Below are positions 1 to 10,806 of a DNA stretch of 64,000 bases, in pieces. This stretch comes from Xiphophorus maculatus. Lineage: Eukaryota > Chordata > Actinopteri > Cyprinodontiformes > Poeciliidae. The stretch lies in NCBI RefSeq assembly GCF_002775205.1, contig NC_036447.1:7552501-7616500 (forward strand). The letters run 5' to 3'. The position numbers were made by a program, and so were the translations under genes. Position 1 is the stretch's first letter. Each line of letters opens with the position of its first letter. The notes below the pieces were generated by a model. That model was not told where the DNA came from. It did not search any database and saw only the letters and a list, made by a program, of their open reading frames with translations.

Positions 1-720
1 AGTGATGAAGGCACAATTTCAGGTTTAAATAACGAGTCTGACATAGGCACAATCGCTGGCACTGACCAAGACTATGAGGGTGGAGGGATGATTGATGTCA
101 TGGGTGGACAGGAACCAAGAAAGGGCAAAACGAGGCAAAAGGGGAAGAGAGGTGGAGAGGTGAAAGAAGGAGGTAAACGTGGAAAAGGAGGCAAGATGAG
201 AAAATCACGTAGACGTGGAGAAGGAAGCAAGATGAGAAAATCACGTAGACGTGGGAAAAGAGGCAAGATGAGAAAATCACGTAGACGTGGAAAAGGAGGG
301 AAGATGAGAAAATCACGTAGACGTGGAAAAGGAGGGAAGATGAGAAAATCACGTGGACGTGGGAAACGAGGCAAGATGAGAAAATCACGTAGACGTGGGA
401 AAGGAGGCAAGATGAGAAAATCACGTAGACGTGGAAAAGGAGGCAAGATGAGAAAATCACGTAGACGTGGGAAAGGAGGCAAGATGAGAAAATCACGTAG
501 ACGTGGAAAAGGAGGCAAGATGAGAAAATCACGTAGACGTGGAAAAGGAGGGAAGATGAGAAAATCACGTAGACGTGGGAAAGGAGGCAAGATGAGAAAA
601 TCACGTAGACGTGGAAAAGGAGGCAAGATGAGAAAATCACGTAGACGTGGGAAAGGAGGCAAGATGAGAAAATCACGTAGACGTAGAGGTGGGAGGCGTA
701 GAAGCAAGAGAAGGGGGTAG
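1..720 (+). CDS. Last exon of a D-type secreted protein with basic repeat tail (5' part outside window)
   Basis: The window opens inside the final coding exon; the reading frame is open from base 1 and stops at 718-720. The first 180 bases encode an acidic, Gly/Ser/Thr-rich linker, followed by a basic segment and 14 copies of a 12-residue unit of the type GKGGKMRKSRRR. Outside the tandem units the sequence is almost identical to 27,128-27,811, the end of gene D, so this is a recent paralog whose secretory and core exons lie left of the window. By analogy with gene D the full protein should have a signal peptide, a deaminase-fold core lacking catalytic residues, and this cationic tail. The tail has 14 units against 13 in D. 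The function is unknown; binding of nucleic acid or other polyanions is inferred from composition only. Confidence 0.8.
   Translation, partial: SDEGTISGLNNESDIGTIAGTDQDYEGGGMIDVMGGQEPRKGKTRQKGKRGGEVKEGGKRGKGGKMRKSRRRGEGSKMRKSRRRGKRGKMRKSRRRGKGGKMRKSRRRGKGGKMRKSRGRGKRGKMRKSRRRGKGGKMRKSRRRGKGGKMRKSRRRGKGGKMRKSRRRGKGGKMRKSRRRGKGGKMRKSRRRGKGGKMRKSRRRGKGGKMRKSRRRGKGGKMRKSRRRRGGRRRSKRRG
181..690 (+). repeat. 36-bp coding minisatellite, 14 units
   Basis: The motif AAGATGAGAAAATCACG recurs exactly every 36 bases from 193 to 661 (14 copies). The strand is almost purely A and G except for the CACGTAGACGT stretch of each unit. Units differ mostly by one base (GGAAAAGG or GGGAAAGG, GGC or GGG, GGA or AGC). 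The period is 12 codons, so unit gain or loss keeps the frame. Confidence 0.95.
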
Positions 721-859
721 ATAGCTAACAGTGCATAACAATCTGCTTTGCCAAATTTTGAGCAACAAAAACATTTAACATTTGTTTAAAAAATCAGGTA
801 CTTTGCAAAAGTGTTTTTACTTCATTTAATCTGATGAAACCATTGGCTTTGTCTGGCCA

Positions 860-989
860 AATAAACATAATTCATTTATCTGTATTGACATGATTTATTT
901 GAAAGGATGCTGTCGTGTTTTGCTTTTCTATATAACAGAATTCCAACTATTTATGTGGAACCTTGATATTTTTGCTACTTTTGATTAAA
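860..989 (+). terminator. 3' untranslated region with polyadenylation signals of the D-type gene
   Basis: AATAAA lies at 860-865 and an ATTAAA variant at 984-989. In the paralogous copy after gene D the second site is a canonical AATAAA. Transcripts probably end near 1,005-1,015. Confidence 0.5.
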
Positions 990-1039
990 GTTTGCTTTAG
1001 CATTTTAATGTCTCTTTCTGTCCATCATACTTTAACTCA

Positions 1040-1112
1040 CATGTGTCAAACTCAAGGCCTATGGGCCAAATCTGGCCCACCATAGCTTTTTATGTGGCCC
1101 TCTAGATCTGTT
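1040..1112 (+). repeat. Dispersed repeat beginning with an ACATGTGTCAAACTCAAGG-type end
   Basis: This sequence, also at 28,128-28,203, matches from memory a very common teleost interspersed repeat end (matching GGCC-rich middle, then TATGTGGCCC). A degraded reverse copy is visible near 34,340-34,420. It is probably the end of a non-autonomous hAT-type element. Confidence 0.5.
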
Positions 1113-1114
1113 TA

Positions 1115-1395
1115 AATAACCCAAGTTACTTTTGACAGGTCTTTAATTAGTTTATAACGTTTTTTGCTTTTTGTTTATTGAGTTATTAAAAATAAGAAGT
1201 TGCAGAGTAGAAGTAGAGTCAATATTTTTGTTTTCATGTGTTTCAGGTTTTTGTTCTGGTTAAATAATTAGTACAGTAATGTTTGTGTGGAAAAATAATA
1301 AAACTTATTGCACAGATCATCCATTTCTATTGATGAAATCCACATTCTTAAAAATTGGTTCTTGTTTAACTGTGATGTACCCGCCTAGTTTGGGA
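1115..1395 (+). repeat. Segment derived from intron 2 of an A/B-type gene
   Basis: The block starting CCAAGTTACTTTTGACAGG is shared with 28,207-28,495 and, more diverged, with intron 2 of gene A (about 6,585-6,740) and gene B (about 11,200-11,450). Its place after a D-type gene shows that intron DNA of one subfamily was moved next to the other during cluster expansion. Confidence 0.65.
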
Positions 1396-1399
1396 TTGG

Positions 1400-1692
1400 A
1401 CCAAATATCAGGCCTGTCACAATAACAAATTTTCCTGGACGATAAATTGTTCCAGACGTTATTGCGATAAACAATAATATTGTTGTTTTGAGACCATTTT
1501 TAAGTAATATGATGGTAATGGCAAAAACACAAGAACACATTCCCAAAGATCAGCAACCTTTAAATTCTAATGAACATTTAATACAGGAACTGGAAGACAT
1601 TTTAAATATCCAAAATAAGTAAACAAAACAAAAAATATAAAATGAATTTTGGAGTCTTTCTAAACAAAATTGTCCTTAAAAAAAAGGGTTAG
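1400..1692 (+). repeat. Interspersed repeat with GACGATAAATTGT core
   Basis: A short, partly palindromic teleost repeat: GCCTGTCACAATAACAAAT, then GACGATAAATTG, ATTGCGATAAAC and a longer tail. Other copies are at 28,505-28,785, 35,580-35,760 (partial), 61,760-62,310 and, reversed, about 63,470-63,960. There is no coding capacity. It is likely a non-autonomous DNA transposon. Confidence 0.6.
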
Positions 1693-2824
1693 TGTCGTGT
1701 TCTGTGTTTTCTGTGTGTTAATTTCGAGTTTTCAGTGTCTCTGAGTCTCTTCGTTGTCCTGTTCTCCCCTTGATTGTTCCCAGGTGTGTCTCGTTTCTGT
1801 GATTACCCTCCCGTGTATTTAATGCCACCTGTGTGTCTGCGTCTCTGTCTGGTCCTCGTCGCGTGTTGTGTGATTTCTGTCTGCCCGTTCATTTGCCACG
1901 CTATCTTTCTGTTGCTACCAGTGTGAGCCCTGGTTTCCGCTGAGCTGTGCCACCAGAATCTTTGTGGACTGTTTTTGAACATTTTTCAGTATTAAAATTA
2001 CCATCTTTACCTATCCTGGGTCTACAGCGTCTGCCTCACCACCCCTCAACACCACCGTTTCATGACAGAAGGACCCGAACAGAAAGTACGGTGAGGCGCG
2101 CCTTTTTTTCTCTCTCTCTCTCTCTCTCATCATGGACCCAGGGATATTGAGAAGAACCGTAAAGGACTATGTCGAGGAGGTGGCAAGGCCATACTCCGCC
2201 CGTCACCGCCTGAACATAGCCACACGGTTGGTGATTATGCTGGACTCCTGGATCCCGCGACTTCCGCACCTGGGTCTGGGGGGTTGCAGCAGGAGGCAGA
2301 GGGGGAGCGCCTGACGGCAATCGCCGTGCTGAAGGGTAATCCTCTGTCTCCCAAGCTGCACAGTCTCTCCGCCAGCCCAGACCCCGAGGCTTCGCTCCGG
2401 CACCCCCCCGCTGCCGGCTCCGAGGCTTCGCTCCGGACTTCCTCCACTGCCAGCTCCAAGGGTCCGCTCCGGACCACTTCCGACTCTCAGCGTTCCTCCC
2501 GAGACCGAGACCCTCAGTGTTCCTCCCGAGATCCCGACCCTCTGCGTTCCTCCTGAGACCCCGACCCTCTGCGTTCCTCCTGAGACCCCGACCCTCTGCG
2601 TTCCTCCCGAGACCCCGACTCTGGGTGCACGTCGTCGCTGTCTGTGGGCGGCCCCCCGGGTGACCGCCGGACCACCTCCGGACCACCTCCGTGGTTCCCG
2701 CCTCCTTTGCCTCCGCCTACCCTGTGGGTAGTTTTTTGTTGTTTGTGGACTCTTGGCCCTTCCTGTGCCTCCGCCCACCCTGTGGGTCGTTTTTTGTTGT
2801 TGTTTCTGGACTCTGAACTGACTT
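1693..2824 (+). mobile_element. Fossil Gypsy-like LTR element: one LTR plus partial gag-like interior
   Basis: A candidate LTR runs 1,693-2,067, opening with TGTCGTG and closing with CATGACA. It is followed by a GGACCCGA stretch seen after LTRs of common fish Gypsy elements, a CT-rich tract and a GC-rich interior that starts with a short gag-like reading frame. The interior contains about 31-bp GC-rich repeats (about 2,494-2,620). No second LTR and no pol region are present, so the copy is broken and mostly deleted. It sits exactly where the 1-1,692 block stops matching its paralog. It is old enough to be decayed but younger than, or contemporary with, the cluster duplications. Confidence 0.6.
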
Positions 2825-3520
2825 GAAATACCGCACATGGTCACATGATATTTTAGGGGTTTTTAAAAGATACATTTGTAAAAAAATTTCTATATTTCTT
2901 TTTTTTCTGTAGTCTGGTTGTGAGAATCCCATTCAACAGTAAAACTAAGACGTATGATATCAGCATATCCTATGTCTTATTCTCATTATTAATTATTAAT
3001 GAGAAATAATTATTTGTCCTTATTTATGAGAAATAATGAAGAATTATTTCTCATTATTCACGAGAAATAATATTAACTTTTTTGATTTTAGCAAATGGCT
3101 GCAATGAAACAAAGAGTGAAAAACTTAAATAGGTCTGAATACTTTCCGTTCCCACTGTACCTGTTTAGTATCTTATCTTTGTTCAGGGCCACTAAAGGGT
3201 CGACGGATCCGCGTTTCATTCATGCATGACTTGCAGTCAAGCACAAATTTGCATTTCATCACCATGTATAGAAGCACTATTACAGCCTCCTACTAATTTC
3301 CTCAGAATGTTTTAGAAGCAGAAGTGCAGAAAGAGATGAACAAACCATCTTTTTTAATCTCTGTATCTTAATTTCCATCTATAAGTTAGAATGAGGGTCC
3401 AAAACTGGTTTTGGTATTTCTCAACATCTTGGGTTCTCAAAGGACTTTTCAGAATTAAGGTTGAGAAAGTCATCTGTTCTTGCATGATTAGTTTCAAAAG
3501 AGGTGAAAACTGGTCACACA
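2821..3520 (+). repeat. Duplicated block also present at 13,667-14,353
   Basis: About 700 bases match 13,667-14,353 nearly throughout, including the TTATTTCTCATTATT palindromes and a Tc1-like end (GGTCTGAATACTTTCCGTTC at about 3,131-3,150). It contains no gene. It marks one junction of the segmental duplications in the cluster. Confidence 0.85.
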
Positions 3521-4236
3521 CTCAGAAACACAGCACCGACTTTATCGCTAACAGAATAGCATGTTTCTGAATTCCTGATTTACAATCAACCAGGTGTGGC
3601 AAAGTTTATAAAAGAATCATTTCCTGAAGGAAGTGCATAAGAGCCAAAGTCAAGATATGTTCTGCATAATTACAGTTAAATCTGAAAGGGGAAACATCTA
3701 TTTATGGGAATCTTTATGGTTCCCATAAAGATTCATAAAGCTTTTGGTGGATTTAATTTTATATGTTTTTTTTAATGATCTTTGGTGGATTTAATTTTAT
3801 ATGGGTTTTTTTAATGCCTAACACTGCGTCTAAATTCAACCTACCCCGTCGCTTTAAAGCACTTTGGACCCGTGTCCTTAGGTTTATTCAGCCATTTATC
3901 AATGCCTGTCATTTAACAAGCTGTGAATAATTAAGTGAAAGAACTTTCCATTCTGTTGTGACTTACACTTATATGTGGTTAACATATTTAACCTGATTTT
4001 AACATTATTGTACATAACTACAAAAGGGTGAAGTGAAATTTAAGTGCTAAGCATGATTTATTTTGGAGAGCGGAAGTCTTTTATTTTGAAGAATATTTAA
4101 CAGGACATTGTTTTTTCTTTTGTCATATCTGGCCTTCTGTTGATTTTGGTTGCTAGGTTACAAACAGCCGTTGCGGTTAGCATCTGTCGCCATTTTTGCT
4201 CAATAAAAACTGAACAGAAACATGTTTGCTTTTCAT
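3521..4236. other. Intergenic, no gene recognised
   Basis: AT-rich sequence with a local direct repeat of TTTGGTGGATTTAATTTTATATG near 3,740-3,805. I see no exon, RNA gene or intact mobile element. Confidence 0.5.
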
Positions 4237-4335
4237 TCGGTGGGTACAGAATCCAGAAATTGTACTCAAGAGTAGCCATACTTCAAAATGAAATTACTCA
4301 AGTAAAAATAAAAAGTACAGCTTAGTAAAAATACC
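4237..4335 (-). repeat. End of an ACTTGAGTA-type interspersed element
   Basis: GTGGGTACAGAATCCAGAAA followed by ATTGTACTCAAGAGTAGC and ACTCAAGTAAAAATAAAAAG is the inverted counterpart of 5,548-5,707. This is a frequent teleost repeat. The pair could be the two ends of one element enclosing gene A's promoter, or two separate insertions. Confidence 0.5.
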
Positions 4336-5085
4336 CTACGCGTATTTTTGTTCTATTTTTTAAAAAAAAAGTTACTCAAATGCAACTAGTTACTACATAA
4401 CTCTAGGAAAAGACGATGCATCTCTCTAACTTGACTGAACCTCAAAACAAATCAGTTTATTGTCTTCCAGTCATTACAGGAAGCAGCAGAAGAATTTCCC
4501 AGGTGTTTCTGCCGCCATCTTTGCTCATTTAGCTCAGCCTCTGAGCTCCTGCATCAACAGCAGTAATGACATTAGGAAAGACTTAAGGAAATGTACGTTT
4601 CCATCTGTTACAAATGTATTTTACTGCATTTTATTCAAGAGATATCTGAACAATTGTATAATTTTAAACTACTGGGTGGTTTGTTAAAATCAATGCAAAA
4701 GCTATAGAAAGTAAAATGTTTCTGGCTGAAAGTAAGCAATGGAAAGATGGTGAGACAAATTCGTAAATAAAATAAACCCAACTTGGATAACTTATTTTTC
4801 ATGTTTGATTGTTTTTAGACATAAATATGTTGTGCAGGGACTGCAGGAACTCATCCCTCAAACTTGACCATTTATTTTTTTGTGTTACATTTTATTATTA
4901 GACTCTCCAGGGCTGTATAATAACAGAAACAAAAAACTTTGCAGATGTAAAGACAAATACACACCTGATTAAGGATTTCAAAGCTGCCCTCTAGCTGTAT
5001 TGAACAGCAGGTGTCTCCACTACTTCATGTCTGGGTTCAGTACAACTCCAAGGTCACATGTCTCTTCAGGGTAAAACATCCTTCT

Positions 5086-5399
5086 TATATAAATGCAGTT
5101 GTAGTTTCAGCTTCTTTAGTGGAAACACAGAGGGAAGGAAAGAGCCGACAGAACCATCAGGTAGAAATTTGTTTTTGAAGATTTTTAACAGATCACCACT
5201 GCTTGGTTTCAGACTAAGCTGGACTTCGGTCCTGTTTTGTTGCAAAATGAAATATCTAAAAGTATTTAAAAAGAAATAAGAGACTTACTTTGACTATTAG
5301 AATCTCTACTTTCTTCTCAACATTCATGACAGGTAAAATTAGTAATAAGTGTTTTATGTGTTTTTGTCTTCTAACAGATCAACACCTGAGACAACAAAG
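5086..5399 (+). promoter_or_regulatory. Probable promoter and two untranslated leader exons of gene A
   Basis: TATATAAA at 5,086-5,093 is followed by a likely leader exon ending at 5,160 (ACCATCAG then GTAGAA) and a second small leader exon 5,378-5,399 (acceptor CTAACAG, donor GTAAGT). Genes C and D show the same arrangement: TATA box, two short untranslated exons, then a third exon starting exactly at ATG. That shared layout is the main support. Confidence 0.5.
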
Positions 5400-5539
5400 G
5401 TAAGTTTTTCCATTTGGTCCTCCAAACATGAGCAGGTCTTGTTACTTATATGAATTACTGTCCTTGAAATACCAAATTTCCACTTAACTTCATATTTTGG
5501 TATGTCTGATGATGTAATTTTAAAATATTTAATAATTGA

Positions 5540-5707
5540 TGTTTTGATTAGTTACTCGATACTTGAGTAGACTTTTACCAAATACTTTTGTACCCTTATT
5601 TGAGTAATTTCTTGGACGGCTACTTTTTACTTTTTGTTGATTAAAAATATGTGAAAGTAGCGCTACTCTTACTTGAGTACAATTTTTGGGTACTCTGCCC
5701 ACCTCTG
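5540..5707 (+). repeat. ACTTGAGTA-type element end with CACCTCTG terminus
   Basis: The sequence runs from TACTTGAGTAGAC to TACTCTGCCCACCTCTG, the reverse of the CAGAGGTGGG terminus typical of a common teleost hAT-like repeat. A related, internally interrupted copy lies at about 15,440-16,075, and remnants at 43,930-44,035 and 45,995-46,080. Confidence 0.55.
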
Positions 5708-6206
5708 GTGATATATACAGTCGTTACATATTACAGAACTTAAATAGCCATACCTGAGCTGAGATTGTGTTAATATGTGATTGAAACTGTGAAAAACAGA
5801 TGATTTCAAATGGATTGAAAACCTTAAAACTTTGCGTTGTCTTTTTTAACTTTTTTCACACTTTAGGTAGTTATTCAAACTCTGACATTTTCAAATAAAT
5901 ATATCTCCAAATAAAACAAAAGTTATGAGACCTAGTATTTGATATGTTTTTCAGTGAGTGATTTAATATCTTAAGTAAAATACTGTTACGCAGAAACTGT
6001 TAACTTCAGACAGAGTCAGTATTTAGCATAAATTAGATCCCACAAGCTTGGAAAAATACCACACCCAAATGTTTGGAGAGTCCTGTAAGTGGATGCAAAA
6101 TAAGATTTAACATCAGCCATAGATATTCTAAGCGTACATGAAGCAAATACATTTATTTCAGATAAATGTTCACTTTTGTCTAGTAAAAACACTGAACTGT
6201 TTTCAG

Positions 6207-7571
6207 ATGGGTTGCCTGTTCTTGATGGTGCTTTCACTGACTGTGTTGCTGCTTGATGCAAACAATTTCCCACCTGTAAACATGGGCCGACTACAATATG
6301 CAGTTTCACAAATCTTGAATCGGTAAGTTGAACTTCTTTATTTTTGTAGTAAAACTGGCTGTCAATTGATTCCAGTATTTAACTGGGTATAATTAATCAT
6401 GTTTCTAAAATATGTCTGTGTTCTTCCTCAGCTACAGACCAATCTATGAGGTTGAAGGTCAAAGGTGCGCAAGTTACAACATTCATGATTTTTGAGTTCA
6501 TCTAAACAACAGAACAGTTTGGAACTTACAAAAAAAGAAGTGACATTTAATCTGTCATTTTAATTTCAAATAATAAAAAACCTAAGTTACTTTTGACAGG
6601 TCTTTAATTAGTTTATAACATTTTTTGCTTTTTGTTTATTGAGTTATTAAAAATAATAAGCTGCAGAGTAAAAGTCAATATTTTTGTTTTCATGTGTTTT
6701 AGGTTTTTGTTCTGGTTAAATAATTAGTACAGTAATGTTTGTGTGTTTTAGTAAAATACACAAAAAAAAATAGGGTTGGTAAAGTTGTGAATTTATTCCT
6801 GACATTGTTACATCTGATGTTTTACACACTAATCAGATTTCCATCTAAATCGACTGTCTGTTTTTGTGTTCAGTACATTTTTCTGTTATTTCTTTTGACA
6901 GGAAAACCCCCATGTTCAGTGTGGTTGCGAGAATCCCGTTCAACAGTGAAACTAATCAGTATGATATCAACCAAGTCACTGATGATGCCAATAATGTAAA
7001 GGACACCATTGTAGGTTGTGAGGTTTACACTGGAACAAATATACTGGCAGCCACAGTTTTAAGATGGCCTGATGTTGTGGATCAGTGTCCGGATGGACGT
7101 GTTCAGTGGCCTATAAGAAGCCAGGCTACAACTTGGGCGGACGCGTACTGTCAGAATACGAGGTCATTTAATGAAGGCAGAGCTGAGCATGCAGAGTATC
7201 GTATTCTGCAGAACTTGGATACTTGGCTCAACAATCAAAATATGGGACAAGACCTGTTGCTTTTTTACGCCTTTGGTTCTCCATGTACTGCAACATGTAC
7301 AAACAGAGACAGTCCCTATAATATTCTGAGTCCCTTGACAGGCTATGTAGAGTTTAACATAGTGTTTGTGTTTTCTAAAGTGCACCAGCCTAGAAATGTC
7401 ATTATGTCTCCAGACGTTCTACAGGATGCTCTGAAGAACCTGGGGGGAACAATCGGTCTGGACCGCATATTTCGTTGTGATAGAGTGAATGGTAGGATAA
7501 AATGTGTAAACTGTAAAGATAATGAAAATGTTGCTGGGTGGTGTTATGATGATAATCAACCGCCAGCCTAA
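6207..7571 (+). CDS. Gene A: secreted AID/APOBEC-like cytidine deaminase homolog
   Basis: Three coding exons, 6,207-6,322, 6,432-6,464 and 6,902-7,571, join in frame to 272 residues. The ATG directly follows the acceptor TTTTCAG, as in genes B, C and D. Residues 1-18 or so form a hydrophobic signal peptide with no later membrane segment. The zinc-deaminase signature is complete: H146-A-E148, 28 residues, P177-C178, three residues, C182, with Ser before PC and hydrophobic strands DLLLFY and FNIVFVFSKV around it. This spacing falls within the APOBEC range. A C-terminal motif C242-x8-C-x2-C-x9-C264 follows. The family resembles the secreted novel AID/APOBEC-like deaminases (SNADs) reported from fishes; that assignment is from memory. 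The substrate is unknown. Polyadenylation signal AATAAA at 8,020. Very close paralog of gene B. Confidence 0.8.
6585..6740 (+). repeat. Intron 2 block shared with the flanks of D-type genes
   Basis: This stretch of gene A intron 2 matches 1,120-1,280 and 28,210-28,370 almost base for base, with slightly more divergence in gene B intron 2. It shows the origin of those flanking copies. Confidence 0.7.
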
Positions 7572-8019
7572 AAAGGCAGAGGGTAAACAGTAGATGGGGC
7601 TCCCATGATTCATTACATGAACTTTAGCTTTGCAGGAACATGAGGTTTATTTTTAAAATAATATCTAAGTATTTGTTAGTCAGCTGGGTCCATGTCCAGT
7701 CTAGCTTCATTTGAATCTAACCCAAGCTATTAGAAATTAACTGATTTCACTGACCAAGAAATTTTGATAAAAACTGCATTTTATATTTCCTCAGGTCGTT
7801 TTTGTGTGATATTAAAGTTTAATTTATGATCTGAAATATTAAATGTGCATTAAAAAGAAAAAAAAGAATTTTCTGAGAAAAAAAACTTTTCTACAGTGCT
7901 TTGTATGTAAATTTTTGTGAGATTTGATTGCAGAGTTATAATCAGAATTTATTTTTATTGATCCATAATATATTCACAATAATGATGTACTTAATGGACT
8001 TCAATTTTTCTTCTGTCAT

Positions 8020-8025
8020 AATAAA
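8020..8025 (+). terminator. Polyadenylation signal of gene A
   Basis: AATAAA followed by GCTTTGCTCAGCATT; the same site and context occurs after gene B at 13,330-13,335, so the 3' untranslated regions were duplicated with the genes. Confidence 0.65.
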
Positions 8026-8349
8026 GCTTTGCTCAGCATTCACACTGTTTTATATTTATTTTTGTTCTTTTTGAAACAAGTTTCTCATTGTATCACAACA
8101 AAGTAAAAATTTGCAAAGTTTTGACCAAGAAGAAAAAAAACATCAAACACATTTGACAAAAAAAAAACTACATCTATTTTTAAAAAAGCGAAGATCTTTA
8201 TTATCTTTACAAAAATGCTTCCTGTAGTGCTACTGATTGCTACAGGAGGCATTCATAAATCAGTTTTCTGCCTTTTACTTTCGTTCCCTTTTACACCAAA
8301 AGTATTAAAACTTTTGCCAGGTTGTCGTTCCACTGTTGGTGCTCTAACA

Positions 8350-8765
8350 CATCTACGGTGGGTACGGAAAGTATTCGAAGCACCAGGGGCGCCGCAAGGA
8401 ATCTTGGGCCCCATGACAAAAAATAAAAGTGTCCCCCAACCCACCTGTGCAGCGGCTGTTACAATTTCTTGAGTCTATCTGACCTATCAAAAGCGTCACA
8501 ATTTTAAAGGGTTGCAACTGCCTTACTTTCTTTGGTTCAATACTGATACTAACACAATATTTACTGCTCGTGAATTTTACATGAAACAGTCTGCATACAG
8601 TATGCAAGTAGGTTGCTTAAATTTTTTTCTATTAGTTTTAGATTACTGATATCTTATACGGCACCCCTGCAAAGCACATTACATTTTTCATTCTTTGTTT
8701 CATCACAGCCATTTGGTAAAATCAAAAAAGTGCATATTATTTCTCATGAATATACACTCAGCATC
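8350..8765 (+). repeat. Tc1/mariner-like repeat end split by a hAT-type insertion
   Basis: TACGGTGGGTACGGAAAGTA and, after the insertion, TTTGTTTCATCACAGCCATT then CATGAATATACACTCAGCAT belong to one teleost repeat whose relatives are at 3,083-3,160 and 13,560-14,003. The two halves are separated by the element at 8,394-8,669. Confidence 0.5.
8394..8669 (+). mobile_element. 276-bp non-autonomous hAT-type element with target-site duplication
   Basis: It opens with CAGGGGCGCC and ends with the inverted complement CGGCACCCCTG. It is flanked by near-identical 8-bp direct repeats, CGAAGCAC (8,386-8,393) and CAAAGCAC (8,670-8,677). Eight-base duplications and CAGGGG termini are hallmarks of hAT elements. 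Its left 260 bases match the start of the larger element at 41,139. There is no coding sequence. Confidence 0.75.
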
Positions 8766-9010
8766 ATCTGATAATGAAACAGCCTTTATTATCAGTACAG
8801 TGATCATTGAAATACATAGGATATGTTGAAATAATCAAGCTGGAAAACACCAAGGGCAGCCTTCCTGAACCTCTGTTTGGTTATGCCTATCGCATGGCAG
8901 CTCCTCTCTGGGGAAGAGAGAAAACATCCCTCCCTGCCCAACAAACACACTGCTAATATATTTTTAATAACAATTGTTTCACCCAAAACAGAAAATGGTT
9001 AAAAAAATAA

Positions 9011-9430
9011 TTAAAGCTGCAGTTTTTAACTTCAATTACTTAAAAAAACAACATATTTGTCAAAACTATCACAATGTTGTGACAGTACGATATAAGAAAG
9101 ATAATCTGTGGAAAAAAAGGAGCTCCTCTGCCTTCTTCTATGGGCTTTATGTCATCTATAGAAATACACTGCTCTGTTTAAAACAACCAATCGGAACCAG
9201 GAGGAGGGTCTTAGCACTGTCAACCGCCCTTGTGTACGTGCCACTAACACCCTCCATTTTACCCGAATGCTCAGGCTATTATCATAGCTACTGATAATGG
9301 CAGATAAACAGTTTTACTGGAATGGTAGATTTTTCTCTCCATCATTACCACATTGAGGAGCAAGTACACAAGATTGATTGACAATGCAAAGACCCTCCTG
9401 CTGGCTCTGATAGATTTACTGCTCGTAAAA
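9011..9430 (+). mobile_element. MITE-like repeat (TTAAAGCTGCAGT end), right end missing
   Basis: It starts TTAAAGCTGCAGTTTTTAAC and contains CAACCAATCGGAACC and GGAGGAGGGTCTTAGC. Relatives are at 41,496-42,049, about 60,725-61,267, and a piece at 14,425-14,515. The far end, expected to be CTGCAGCTTTAA, is not seen here. Confidence 0.6.
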
Positions 9431-10674
9431 CTGGTGCACTCACATCTGACGTTTCCTTAAAGCGTTGTTTCCTCTGATTATGTTCACTTTATCAACACCT
9501 TTACTCCTGACACAAAGAGAAAACATCAGAAGCGTCTTTACAGCACGAAAAGGTAAAGATTTTTGTTACGAACATTTCTGTTAAGATGTTATTTAAGTCT
9601 TACTTCACTATAAAAGCCAATTCACTGGACATCCGAATATCTAAAATTGCCCAAATTAACAAATTATTTTAATGTTAAATTTGCACTACACCCCCCAAAA
9701 GCCTAGTTGTTAAAGATATTTCATTTTAGAATTAAGATTTTCATTTTTATGTCATAACATGGACGACTGTAGGGGATACAGTATTTTTGTATGTAGAAAA
9801 AATACCTTAGCATTACTTCCTTGATACGTAACATTTATCATTGCTGTACCTGATGAAGCAGTGCAGTTAGTTGTTTTGTGTATTTTTAATTGTTTAGATA
9901 CCTGTAATGTGATGAAGATTCTGTCTCTTTAGCGTTTTCTTCAGATTTGGATTTATTTTATCAAGACTAAAATCTTCAGATGAAGCACATTTCAAAAATC
10001 AGCTAACATAAGAAATACAAAAAACTAATTTTAAATGAAAATTTTATCTGCTATGGAAAAAAACCTGCCACATCTAACTATAGACTTTAAAAACTGGTAG
10101 CAACATTCTTGGCGTCAACAAATGTAAACCAAAAAAAAAACTAGCAACCTGTTTGCATTGCTGTAGATGAATGTTTCTTGATTTATGCCTTGAAAGTTGT
10201 TTCAAAAATAAGGTTGTTCTTACTTTCTTGATTTTTCTGCTTTTTAAAACTTTTCTTTATTCCACCAACTGAAATATTTTTAAGCTGACATTAAAGTCCA
10301 CCCAAATAATCCCATAATAATAATGTGAAAAAGCATAAATGTGAATCTTGCCCCATCTCATGCCATTGATCTCCTGTAATTACAATTTTAAATACTTGTC
10401 ATCACAATTTTAGTAACAGAACATCTCTCCAGAGTACACTGTCATTGGAAACATGATTCTTCAGTCTGATTGTCTTATCACACAATGAAACAAGGACCTG
10501 TTGTTCTGAAACACTGACATGTTGATGGATACAGATATTTAATTTTGAGAGATTAACTAAGAATTTTTAGGAAGATACTGGCTTTTGAGAAATGCAGTTT
10601 TGCAAATGTTTTGAGATGAAAAATGGTAACTTCAGACACTGTCAGCCCTCTTCCCCCATTAAACTCTCTGTACA
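9431..10674. other. Upstream region of gene B, no clear exon
   Basis: AT-rich. CACGAAAAGGTAAAG at about 9,544-9,558 could be the donor of a leader exon for gene B by position, but no TATA box as clear as those of A, C and D is visible. No other feature recognised. Confidence 0.35.
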
Positions 10675-10806
10675 GTGAATCCACTAAGTGAGCGTGATGT
10701 TAAACTTTAAATGTTAAAATAAGACATTTAAATCAAAGGTAAACATAAATGTTCACTTTTGTCTAGTAAAAAATACTGAACTGAAAATGAACTGAACTGT
10801 TTTCAG

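Noticed and set aside
181-690. CRISPR-like array with 36-base repeats
   Set aside because: There are no spacers; units follow each other directly, code for protein and lie in an animal gene.
181-690. Histone H1 or protamine gene
   Set aside because: The Arg/Lys-rich composition is similar, but the same exon encodes a secreted-protein linker and the paralogs have signal peptides and a deaminase-fold core.
72-707. Long antisense open frames over the left-edge minisatellite (211 and 192 codons)
   Set aside because: The 36-base period keeps several frames open at once; the products are simple Pro/Leu/Phe repeats with no independent signal. The same applies to 27,199-27,798.
2060-2844. Minus-strand frames of about 210 codons
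   Set aside because: They are GC-rich shadows inside the fossil LTR element with simple repeats; no gene support.
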